Below the pieces are notes generated by a model that was not told the origin of the DNA, searched no databases, and worked only from the letters and a program-made list of their open reading frames with translations. A stretch of 27,362 nucleotides of DNA, from assembly GCA_905235955.1 (NCBI GenBank), contig CAJONN010000040.1, forward strand, positions 12,435 through 39,796. Direction: 5' to 3'. Below are positions 1-6,875 of the stretch, one piece after another (the first letter of the stretch is position 1; every line of letters starts with the position of its first letter). The stretch comes from an uncultured Marinilabiliaceae bacterium (GTDB lineage Bacteria; Bacteroidota; Bacteroidia; Bacteroidales; Marinilabiliaceae). The position numbers and the translations under genes were made by a program.

Positions 1-19
1 TAACTTAAAACTCCTCAAA

Positions 20-1936
20 ATGTCTTCTGTTATAGTCGATAAATTTGCTGATATAAGGGTGCTACGATACGAAGTGCCCGGATTTGAAAAACTACCACTA
101 AATCAAAAAAAACTGCTCTATTATCTCTCTGAGGCTGCCTTGTGGGGGCGCGATATATTTTGGCATCAGAATAGTGCTGACGGATTGCTGCTACGCAAGG
201 TGCTTGAGTGCATCTATCAGTGGCAGCAGAAAAATGGTACACTTTCTGAGCATTTAACTACATTTACCAAACGTGTGTGGTTTGCCAATGGCATTTACCA
301 TCATTATAGCAACGACAAATTTACGCCCAACTTCAGCGAGCAAGAGCTTTTGCAGTGGATGACAGATGTGCCAACTGATGTTTTTCTGTCGGCAGTAGGC
401 ACTACGCCTTGCGAGGCACTGAATAAACTTAAGGTATTGCTCTTCGATGTTGATTATAAAGCTAAAAAAGTGAGTTTGCGCACGGGCGAAGATCTTGTGG
501 CTACGTCGGCTGTGAATTTTTATAGTGGCGTTACGCAATGCGAGGTTGAGCAGCTATATGCAACTACTGGGCATAATGCACTTAATAGTCAGGTGAGCAA
601 GCTGTCTGATGGCACTGTGGTAGAGCATGTTTGGCGATTAGGAGGTATGTATAGCGCTGCTATTCAGAAGATTATATATTGGCTCAACAAAGCTGCTGAT
701 GTTGCTACTGATGAGGCACAAGCTAATGTTATTCGCTTGCTCGTGAAATATTATCAAAGTGGTGAACTTGCTGATTTTGATGCGTTTAGCATAGAATGGG
801 TGAAGCAAAAGGGTAGTCTTGTCGATTTTATCAATGGTTTTATCGAAGTATACAACGACCCTCTCGGACTTAAAGCTACATGGGAGTCGATAGTAGAACT
901 TACCAATGTTGAGGCATCGGCACAAATAGAACTCATATCGGCCAACGCACAGTGGTTTGAAGACCATTCGCCAATAGCACCTGAATGGCGCAAAAAAGAG
1001 GTTAAAGGTGTGAGTATGAACGTGATAAGCGCAGTAATGTTGGGTGGCGATTGCTATCCGGCAACGCCCATTGGTGTCAACCTGCCCAATGCCGATTGGA
1101 TACGTGAACAATATGGCTCAAAGTCAGTTTCGCTTGCAAATATCACACATGCATATCATGAGGCGGGCAAGGGTAGTGGAGTGCTAACTGAGTTCGCATT
1201 TTCGCCCGAAGAGATTGCTCGACAAGAAAAATATGGTGCACAAGCCGACGAACTGCACACACAGCTACATGAATGCTTGGGGCATGGCTCTGGGCAAATG
1301 GCTGAAGGCGTTACACTTGACAACCTCAAAGCTTATGGTAGCACCATAGAAGAGGCTCGTGCCGACCTATTTGCACTCTATTTTATGGCTGATGATAAGA
1401 TGCAAGAGATAGGCGTGTTGCCAAACAAAGAGGGCGCTTGGGCTCATTACGATGCCTATATGCGTAGCGGATTGTTGGTGCAAATGTCGCGCATAGAAGA
1501 GGGTTGCGATATAGAAGAGGCACACATGCGCAACAGACAAATGATATGCAAATGGGTGATAGAAAGAGCCGAACCTATTGGTGCAGCATCTATTGTAGAG
1601 AGAGATGGCAAGCATTATGTTGTCATTAGCAACTACGAGGCATTGCGCACACTCTTTGGGCAGTTGCTCTCTGAAGTGCAGCGCATAAAGTCAACGGGCG
1701 ACTATGAGGCTGCACGCAATATGGTTGAGACGTATGGCGTTAGCACTGATAAGGCTTTGCATCATGAAGTGCGCAAACGCTATGCAGCCCTTGGCGTGCC
1801 ACCATTTAGCGGTTTTGTCAATCCGAAACTTGAACCTATAATGGTTGACGGCGATATTGCTGACATACAGATAAGTTACAATGAGATGTTTGATGAGCAG
1901 ATGTTGCGCTATTCGCGCCAATATTCTGTTTTGTGA
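20..1936 (+). CDS. Dipeptidyl peptidase III (peptidase family M49)
   Basis: A 638-residue zinc metallopeptidase that removes dipeptides from the N-terminus of short peptides. The M49 zinc motif HECLGH is at about residues 417-422 and the second motif EEARAD at 444-449, supplying the zinc-binding histidines, the catalytic glutamate and the third zinc ligand. The length suits bacterial family members. The N-terminus has no obvious signal peptide or lipobox, so a cytoplasmic role in peptide turnover is inferred. Its promoter is not visible because the gene begins 20 bases into the window. The uracil-DNA glycosylase gene follows after 17 nt on the same strand, suggesting co-transcription, although the functions are unrelated. 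Family assignment is firm; substrate is not predicted. Confidence 0.95.
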   Translation: MSSVIVDKFADIRVLRYEVPGFEKLPLNQKKLLYYLSEAALWGRDIFWHQNSADGLLLRKVLECIYQWQQKNGTLSEHLTTFTKRVWFANGIYHHYSNDKFTPNFSEQELLQWMTDVPTDVFLSAVGTTPCEALNKLKVLLFDVDYKAKKVSLRTGEDLVATSAVNFYSGVTQCEVEQLYATTGHNALNSQVSKLSDGTVVEHVWRLGGMYSAAIQKIIYWLNKAADVATDEAQANVIRLLVKYYQSGELADFDAFSIEWVKQKGSLVDFINGFIEVYNDPLGLKATWESIVELTNVEASAQIELISANAQWFEDHSPIAPEWRKKEVKGVSMNVISAVMLGGDCYPATPIGVNLPNADWIREQYGSKSVSLANITHAYHEAGKGSGVLTEFAFSPEEIARQEKYGAQADELHTQLHECLGHGSGQMAEGVTLDNLKAYGSTIEEARADLFALYFMADDKMQEIGVLPNKEGAWAHYDAYMRSGLLVQMSRIEEGCDIEEAHMRNRQMICKWVIERAEPIGAASIVERDGKHYVVISNYEALRTLFGQLLSEVQRIKSTGDYEAARNMVETYGVSTDKALHHEVRKRYAALGVPPFSGFVNPKLEPIMVDGDIADIQISYNEMFDEQMLRYSRQYSVL

Positions 1937-1953
1937 ATAAAGGGAAATAACCA

Positions 1954-2616
1954 ATGCAAGTAAAAATAGACACCTCGTGGCAACAATTGTTGCAGCCTGA
2001 ATTTGATAGCGAATATTTTGAGAAATTAACACAGTTTGTGCGCTCAGAATATTCGCAAGTGCAAGTATTTCCGCCAGCTGCACAAATATTTAGTGCCTTC
2101 AATCATTGCAAGCTCGATGATGTGAAAGTAGTTATTTTGGGACAAGATCCGTATCACGACATCGGACAAGCCAACGGACTATGTTTTTCGGTCAACGACA
2201 ATATAAAAATTCCACCTTCGCTTGTCAATATTTTCAAAGAAATATCTGATGATTTAGGCAAGCCAATGCCTTCAACTGGCAACCTCGAACGTTGGGCAAA
2301 GCAAGGCGTGTTGCTGCTCAACGCTACTCTTACCGTAAGAGCACATCAGGCAGCGTCGCATCAGGGGCGTGGTTGGGAAACGTTTACTGACAATGTTATA
2401 GCTCGTTTGTCGGCAGCTAAGAGTAATGTAGTTTTTATGCTTTGGGGCTCGTATGCCATTCGCAAGTCGGCACTCATCGATAAGTCGAAGCATCTTATTC
2501 TTACAGCACCTCACCCTTCGCCATTATCAGCATATAGAGGTTTTTTGGGGTGTAAACATTTTAGCCAAGCTAATAGTTATTTGCGTTCGGTTGGCAAGTC
2601 AGAAATTGACTGGTAA
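1954..2616 (+). CDS. ung: Uracil-DNA glycosylase (family 1)
   Basis: A 220-residue family 1 uracil-DNA glycosylase, which excises uracil from DNA as the first step of base excision repair. Visible motifs are the water-activating loop GQDPYHD, the uracil-recognition region around GLCFSV, and the C-terminal HPSPLSAYRG loop that inserts into the minor groove. Length matches bacterial Ung proteins. The ATG lies 17 nt after the peptidase stop codon with no terminator between, so the two are probably one transcript. It ends 6 nt before the convergent DUF2807 gene, leaving no room for a separate terminator. Confidence 0.97.
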   Translation: MQVKIDTSWQQLLQPEFDSEYFEKLTQFVRSEYSQVQVFPPAAQIFSAFNHCKLDDVKVVILGQDPYHDIGQANGLCFSVNDNIKIPPSLVNIFKEISDDLGKPMPSTGNLERWAKQGVLLLNATLTVRAHQAASHQGRGWETFTDNVIARLSAAKSNVVFMLWGSYAIRKSALIDKSKHLILTAPHPSPLSAYRGFLGCKHFSQANSYLRSVGKSEIDW

Positions 2617-2622
2617 GGATTG

Positions 2623-3351
2623 TTATAGCACATCGTCGGCTACGAGTTGCACTATGCTATTATCAAGTGCTGATATTTGCTTTTGTTTAGGGTTGCCTTT
2701 GTAGCGTATTTCGCAGTTGTCGCTTGATGTGGTGTTGAGTGTGCTGCCAACGCTTACATCAACGTTCGACGAAAGTTTTATTGCTACAGAAACTATGTCG
2801 CTGTTTAGCTTGAAGGCTCTAATGGTGCAAGCATTCTCAGCAAATATGTCGGTTTGGCGTGATGTGCCAATAAGGCGTATGTCGCTGCCATTTTCGGCTT
2901 TGGCTTTTACATAGTCAGCGTCTACATAGAACAAAAAGTTGCAGCCATATCGGGCAGTGAGAGTTAGGTTTTTGCATGGCAATGCTTGTTCGCAGCGCAC
3001 CTTGTTGCCCGATGTGCCATATACTGATGTTATAGCACTGTCAGTTTCGAGTGTTATGTCGATGCGTTTGGTGCGTTTGTATTTGAATTTTGTGGCGTAG
3101 ATTGATAGCTCGCCATCTGTTATCTGACATACTACTTGTGATATTACCGAACGTTCGCCTCTGATAGTTATTTTGGGTTTGTCAGATTTTACTATGTTTA
3201 GGTTTATGTCGGCAGCAAGCACAATACGGTCGAAGTGGTCGATATTGGTGATTTCGCGCGTTGTGATGCCCTTCTGAGCCATTGCTGCAATGCTTATGGT
3301 TGTGAGTATGGCGCAAATTATGAGTCGGATTATGTGTGTAGGTTTGTTCAT
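2623..3351 (-). CDS. DUF2807 (GIN-domain) exported protein
   Basis: A 242-residue protein with a clear Sec signal peptide (hydrophobic stretch at about residues 8-24, cleavage near AMAQ). The mature part is rich in short beta-strand repeats with ITVRG-, DGELSIYA- and LTARYG-like segments, as in the DUF2807 'putative auto-transporter adhesin head GIN' domain. These proteins are common in Bacteroidota and are thought to form beta-helices outside the inner membrane; their function is unknown. It lies 16 nt downstream of the DUF2461 gene and is probably co-transcribed with it. Confidence 0.85.
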   Translation of the reverse strand: MNKPTHIIRLIICAILTTISIAAMAQKGITTREITNIDHFDRIVLAADINLNIVKSDKPKITIRGERSVISQVVCQITDGELSIYATKFKYKRTKRIDITLETDSAITSVYGTSGNKVRCEQALPCKNLTLTARYGCNFLFYVDADYVKAKAENGSDIRLIGTSRQTDIFAENACTIRAFKLNSDIVSVAIKLSSNVDVSVGSTLNTTSSDNCEIRYKGNPKQKQISALDNSIVQLVADDVL

Positions 3352-3367
3352 AGGTGCTAACTATATG

Positions 3368-4081
3368 TTATCGTTTCCAACTTAGCGATTCTCCACTATC
3401 TATAAGTGCCTGATTTATAAAGTTATTCCATTCTTTTGCAGCACTAAGTGTGTTTATTGCAATGTCGGCAAAGTTGCCATGTTGGCTCTCTTCTTCGGTC
3501 AGTTGTTTGCAAAGCATCCAGTGTTTGTTGCGTATCAAATCCTGATGTGGCGAGCCAGCCCATTGCTTAGGTAATGAGCGCAATGTTTCGTCAGTATAGA
3601 GTTGTAAGCCGCTATTTATATAGGTATCTGATTGCAAATAGTTTTGCATTACATCTCCGTCGTCGAATATAGCTTGCCTTATCACCTTTGCAAGTTTTGC
3701 TGGTGGGGCATATATGCCAGCACCTATCATCGATGTGGTGAAGTAGTCGCCGTCTTCATCATCAGGTTGCAAATAGATGAAGTAGCCTGCCATAGCTGAC
3801 ATTTTGCCTTGTGGCGTTAGTAGCAGTCCGAAGTGAGTGTGATAGGGTAGTTTGTTGGCCGAGAAACGAGTATCGCGAGCTAAGCGGAATGCTGATTGTT
3901 TGGTAGTTTGATGGCTTATTGATTCGTCGGCAACAGATAGGCGTTGGATAATTTCATCGCCAAGTGCAAAAAAATCGGTGCGTGCTTGTTCGTATAGTTG
4001 CTTGTTGGCATGCATCCAATCAACGTTGTTGTTGTATTTTAGTTGCCTAAAAAAATTGAATATATTGTTTAAGTTGTGCAT
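3368..4081 (-). CDS. DUF2461 family protein
   Basis: A 237-residue protein starting at the ATG whose complement is at 4079-4081. The reading frame is open further upstream to 4480, but that extension runs through the promoter and into the divergent gene, and the family begins with a pattern of the type LxFLxxLxxNNNxxWMHANKxxYE, which matches residues 5-28 here. DUF2461 proteins are widespread in Bacteroidota and have no established function. A TATCTTTG promoter box lies 23 nt upstream. The DUF2807 gene follows 16 nt downstream, forming a two-gene unit divergent from the B6 locus. Confidence 0.88.
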   Translation of the reverse strand: MHNLNNIFNFFRQLKYNNNVDWMHANKQLYEQARTDFFALGDEIIQRLSVADESISHQTTKQSAFRLARDTRFSANKLPYHTHFGLLLTPQGKMSAMAGYFIYLQPDDEDGDYFTTSMIGAGIYAPPAKLAKVIRQAIFDDGDVMQNYLQSDTYINSGLQLYTDETLRSLPKQWAGSPHQDLIRNKHWMLCKQLTEEESQHGNFADIAINTLSAAKEWNNFINQALIDSGESLSWKR

Positions 4082-4103
4082 AGTTTTCTTTTGAAATATA
4101 TGG

Positions 4104-4111
4104 CAAAGATA
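4104..4111 (-). promoter_or_regulatory. Promoter -7 box for the DUF2461-DUF2807 unit
   Basis: On the minus strand this reads TATCTTTG, a perfect match to the Bacteroidota -7 consensus TAnnTTTG, 23 nt upstream of the DUF2461 start codon. A good -33 TTTG at the usual 19-21 nt spacing is not visible. Confidence 0.55.
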
Positions 4112-4174
4112 CGAGTTTCTTTTTTGTTGTAAGGTACAATTGTATTCAGTGTTTGTCCAAATGCGAAATGATAT

Positions 4175-4206
4175 TTTGATATTAGCACATATAGCAACTA
4201 TTTTTG
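4175..4206 (+). promoter_or_regulatory. Promoter of the ThiD-AraC/pdxST operon
   Basis: TTTG (4175-4178), a 20-nt spacer and TATTTTTG (4199-4206) match the full Bacteroidota -33/-7 promoter. The ATG of the fusion gene begins 5 nt after the final G, where transcription would be expected to start, so the message is predicted to be leaderless. Confidence 0.7.
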
Positions 4207-4210
4207 CCAC

Positions 4211-5332
4211 ATGAAAAATTTGCTCCCTATACTGAGTATTACAGGTTCTGACCCTACAGGTGGTTCGGGCATTCAGGCCGACATCAAGACCATATCGGTG
4301 CTTGGTGGATATGCAGTTACGGCAGTTACGGCAGTTACGGTGCAAAATTCGCAACGCATAGTCAGCGTAGAGCAGTTGCCTACACCGCTTGTGTTGTCGC
4401 AAATATCTACCATTTTTGATGAGGTATGGCCACGTGCGGTGAAGATAGGCTTGGTGCCCAATGCTGAAACAGTGCGGCAACTTGCCAGTGAAGTGTCGCG
4501 TTGCACTAACATTGTTCTCGATCCGGGTTTTCTCTCATCGAGGGGCGAAAAACTTATAGCCGACGATGTTGTTGAGGCATTTCGTCGATATCTCTTCCCG
4601 AAGGCTAAAGTGTTGATACTGAAGTGCAAAGAAGCTGAAATGCTACTCGGAGTAAAAATAGCATCGCTTCAGAATTTGCAACAAGCTGCTACTGATTTGC
4701 TCAAGTTTGGCGTTGAGTCAGTATTGTTGCAAGGTGGGCACTACGAGGGCGAATTTGTTACCGACGTTTTTGTTGATAGCGCCCATGCTGATAATCCGCA
4801 CTTCATTAGTTCACCAAATATTTCGGGCTGGAGCTTCCATGGTGTTGTGGGCATTTTGTCATCGGCAATAGCTACATTGCTTGGGCGTGGCGAAACAATA
4901 GAGGTGGCAATAGATAAGGCGCACGATTATATTCGCAATTTGGTGGTCTATTCAGTAGCTTCTGATAGTAAAAATATCATTCATCAGCTTCATAATCAGA
5001 CAATAAGTGCACGTAGTGTTGATATTTATAACAATTTCATCACACTTGTTGCAAATAATTGTATAAAAGCCAAAGATGTAAAATATTATGCTGATAAGCT
5101 CAATATCACGCCTCGATATTTGTCGCAAATAACGCATCGCATTGTAGGCAATATGCCCAAAAAAATAATAGATGGATACATAATGACCGAAGTAGAGCAG
5201 TGCATATTGTCATCGTCGCTCAGCATACAAGAGTTGGCATACAAATTTGGTTTTGCTTCGCAATCAGCATTTTGTAAATTTTTTAAATCACAAAAAGGTA
5301 TATCCCCTACTCAATTTAGAAATATTAACTAA
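4211..5332 (+). CDS. ThiD/PdxK-like pseudokinase fused to AraC-type regulator
   Basis: A 373-residue two-domain protein. Residues 1 to about 255 follow the ThiD (hydroxymethylpyrimidine/phosphomethylpyrimidine kinase) fold of the ribokinase superfamily, with the N-terminal substrate loop ITGSDPTGGSGIQADIK intact. The usual HGTGCT anion-hole and catalytic-cysteine motif reads H210-G-V-V-G-I215, and the usual TPNxxEA motif reads LKCKEA (137-142), so phosphotransfer is probably lost. Residues of about 265-373 form a typical AraC double helix-turn-helix: ADKLNITPRYLSQ, SIQELAYKFGF and SAFCKFFKSQKGISPTQFR. pdxS begins 6 nt after the stop. I infer a transcription factor that senses a pyrimidine or B6 vitamer and regulates pdxST. 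An active kinase with a moonlighting HTH is the alternative. The domain calls are firm; the ligand is not. Confidence 0.85.
   Translation: MKNLLPILSITGSDPTGGSGIQADIKTISVLGGYAVTAVTAVTVQNSQRIVSVEQLPTPLVLSQISTIFDEVWPRAVKIGLVPNAETVRQLASEVSRCTNIVLDPGFLSSRGEKLIADDVVEAFRRYLFPKAKVLILKCKEAEMLLGVKIASLQNLQQAATDLLKFGVESVLLQGGHYEGEFVTDVFVDSAHADNPHFISSPNISGWSFHGVVGILSSAIATLLGRGETIEVAIDKAHDYIRNLVVYSVASDSKNIIHQLHNQTISARSVDIYNNFITLVANNCIKAKDVKYYADKLNITPRYLSQITHRIVGNMPKKIIDGYIMTEVEQCILSSSLSIQELAYKFGFASQSAFCKFFKSQKGISPTQFRNIN
4313..4339 (+). repeat. Three perfect tandem copies of a 9-bp unit
   Basis: GCAGTTACG occurs three times head to tail inside the kinase-like domain and encodes (AVT)x3. Unit gain or loss would keep the frame. 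The segment between GGY and QN has the same length as in E. coli ThiD as I recall it, so it is not an expansion of the protein. Confidence 0.9.
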
Positions 5333-5338
5333 CAGAAA

Positions 5339-6127
5339 ATGGAAAACAGACAAACTCTCAACCGCAACTTGGCTCAGATGCTTAAAGGCGGAGTAATAAT
5401 GGACGTAACAACACCTGAGCAAGCAAAAATAGCCGAACAAGCTGGTGCATGTGCCGTGATGGCTCTTGAACGCATACCTGCCGACATACGTGCCGTAGGT
5501 GGCGTAGCTCGTATGAGCGATCCGAAAATGATAAAATCTATCCAAGCAGCAGTGTCAATACCTGTAATGGCCAAATGTCGTATAGGTCATATTGTTGAAG
5601 CTCAGATACTTGAAGCTATTGACATCGACTATATCGATGAGTCAGAAGTGCTCACCCCAGCCGATGATGTTTACCATATAGATAAGAATCAATTTGGTGT
5701 GCCATTTGTGTGTGGTGCACGCGATTTGGGCGAAGCATTGCGTCGTATAAGTGAGGGCGCATCAATGATACGTACCAAAGGTGAACCGGGTACAGGCGAT
5801 GTAGTACAGGCAGTGCGCCACTTGCGCATGATGCAGAGCGAAATACGCCGCATAAGCTCTATCCGCCCCGACGAACTCTACGAAGCAGCTAAGCAGTTGC
5901 AAGTGCCATACGAGCTCTTGAGCTATGTGCATGATAATGGCAAGTTGCCAGTAGTAAACTTTGCAGCTGGTGGCGTAGCAACACCTGCCGATGCAGCTCT
6001 TATGATGCAACTTGGCGCTGAAGGCGTATTTGTAGGCTCAGGTATATTCAAATCGGGCAACCCAGAAAAACGCGCTCAGTCAATAGTAAAAGCCGTAACC
6101 AACTACACCGATGCTCACACCTCATAG
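5339..6127 (+). CDS. pdxS: Pyridoxal 5'-phosphate synthase subunit PdxS, frameshifted near the C-terminus
   Basis: PdxS makes PLP from ribose 5-phosphate, glyceraldehyde 3-phosphate and ammonia supplied by PdxT. The open frame gives 262 residues, with the Schiff-base lysines in [10 protein letters not shown] (K79) and [10 protein letters not shown] (K147), the [10 protein letters not shown] phosphate-site loop and FVGSGIFKS. Family members are about 290 residues. The missing tail is present downstream in another frame (6121-6213). Removing the second AC of CACAC at 6116-6120 restores a 290-residue protein ending in LLMAERGK, with a TGA that overlaps the pdxT ATG. As written, the protein ends TDAHTS and lacks the C-terminal segment known in the family to take part in assembly and active-site communication. 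Either a real lesion or a sequence error. Confidence 0.93.
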   Translation: MENRQTLNRNLAQMLKGGVIMDVTTPEQAKIAEQAGACAVMALERIPADIRAVGGVARMSDPKMIKSIQAAVSIPVMAKCRIGHIVEAQILEAIDIDYIDESEVLTPADDVYHIDKNQFGVPFVCGARDLGEALRRISEGASMIRTKGEPGTGDVVQAVRHLRMMQSEIRRISSIRPDELYEAAKQLQVPYELLSYVHDNGKLPVVNFAAGGVATPADAALMMQLGAEGVFVGSGIFKSGNPEKRAQSIVKAVTNYTDAHTS

Positions 6128-6213
6128 CAGAACTCTCAGAAGACTTGGGCGAAGCAATGGTTGGCATCAACGAGCATGAAATAGAACTTTTAATGGCTGA
6201 ACGAGGAAAATGA
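6121..6213 (+). pseudogene. Detached PdxS C-terminal tail, out of frame
   Basis: Thirty codons in the frame shifted by +2 relative to pdxS encode a recognisable PdxS tail ([13 protein letters not shown], then GINEHEIELL and MAERGK). The TGA at 6211-6213 overlaps the pdxT ATG at 6210-6212, the expected translational coupling. The preserved tail and overlap argue that the frameshift is recent or an error. Confidence 0.88.
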
Positions 6214-6761
6214 AAATAGCTATTTTGGCACTTCAAGGCGCTTTTGAAGAACATAGGCAAATGCTTGCCGATTTGGGTGCTGAAGCCTATTTTGTGCGCA
6301 ACCGTGCCGACTGGCAACAGCAGAAAGATGGGCTAATAATACCCGGTGGCGAAAGCACCGTAATGCTCAAGCTATTGAAAGATTTTGAGCTTCTCGAACC
6401 TGTAAGAGAGAGCATTGAAAAGCAGCAACTGCCAGTGTTTGGTACGTGTGCAGGTCTTATCTTGCTCGATGAGAAACACTTAGGCACAATGCACATCAGA
6501 GCTAAGCGCAACGCCTATGGCAGACAGAGTGGCAGCTTCCACACCACTGGCGATTTCAATGGAATCGAACGCCCAGTGAGTATGACGTTTATCCGCGCTC
6601 CGTACATAGAGCAAGTAGGCGAAGGCGTGCAAGTGCTCTCTGAAGTTGACGGACACATAGTTGCAGCTCGTCAAGGCAATCAGCTCGTTACTGCATTTCA
6701 TCCAGAACTAACAACAGATACATCTGTGCACAAATACTTTTTAGATATGTGCGTGAATTGA
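6210..6761 (+). CDS. pdxT: PLP synthase glutaminase subunit PdxT
   Basis: A 183-residue class I glutamine amidotransferase that hydrolyses glutamine and channels ammonia to PdxS. Motifs are the oxyanion loop PGGEST, the nucleophile in FGTCAG (C80), and the His-Glu pair in FHPEL (H164, E166). Length is usual for PdxT. The start codon overlaps the stop of the corrected pdxS frame. In the sequence as given, ribosomes leaving pdxS at 6127 would be 82 nt short of it, which could lower PdxT synthesis. A terminator follows at 6792. Confidence 0.96.
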   Translation: MKIAILALQGAFEEHRQMLADLGAEAYFVRNRADWQQQKDGLIIPGGESTVMLKLLKDFELLEPVRESIEKQQLPVFGTCAGLILLDEKHLGTMHIRAKRNAYGRQSGSFHTTGDFNGIERPVSMTFIRAPYIEQVGEGVQVLSEVDGHIVAARQGNQLVTAFHPELTTDTSVHKYFLDMCVN

Positions 6762-6791
6762 TTTGCGAATTTTACGATTTTCGATTTTTGA

Positions 6792-6829
6792 ACAGAGTTT
6801 GGGCTGCAAAGTTCAGACTCTGTTTTTTT
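6792..6829 (+). terminator. Rho-independent terminator after pdxT
   Basis: Inverted repeat ACAGAGT (6792-6798) / ACTCTGT (6817-6823) with an 18-nt loop, followed by a run of Ts. It closes the B6 operon. Confidence 0.75.
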
Positions 6830-6863
6830 GATAAATATCCTCGCACAAAGCCACGTTTTTTTG

Positions 6864-6871
6864 TACTTTTG
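6864..6871 (+). promoter_or_regulatory. Promoter -7 box of the porin gene
   Basis: TACTTTTG fits TAnnTTTG. The GTG start codon begins exactly 5 nt after the final G, again predicting a leaderless transcript. No convincing -33 box is seen at 19-21 nt spacing. Confidence 0.55.
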
Positions 6872-6875
6872 CACC

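Noticed and set aside
638..1111. A 157-codon antisense open frame in the peptidase gene
   Set aside because: It lies wholly within a well-supported M49 gene and has no recognisable domain.
4313..4339. Repeat expansion as the cause of kinase inactivity
   Set aside because: The segment between the G-x-Y and Q-N landmarks has the same length as in E. coli ThiD from memory, so no residues are added.
6113..6127. Programmed ribosomal frameshifting in pdxS
   Set aside because: There is no slippery heptamer (X XXY YYZ), no downstream pseudoknot or upstream SD-like stimulator that I can see, and PdxS is not known to need recoding. The same applies to the other two frameshifts.
6828..6875. Upstream ATG for the putative porin
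   Set aside because: It would place the TACTTTTG box inside the gene and spoil the signal peptide, which fits when the gene starts at the GTG at 6876.
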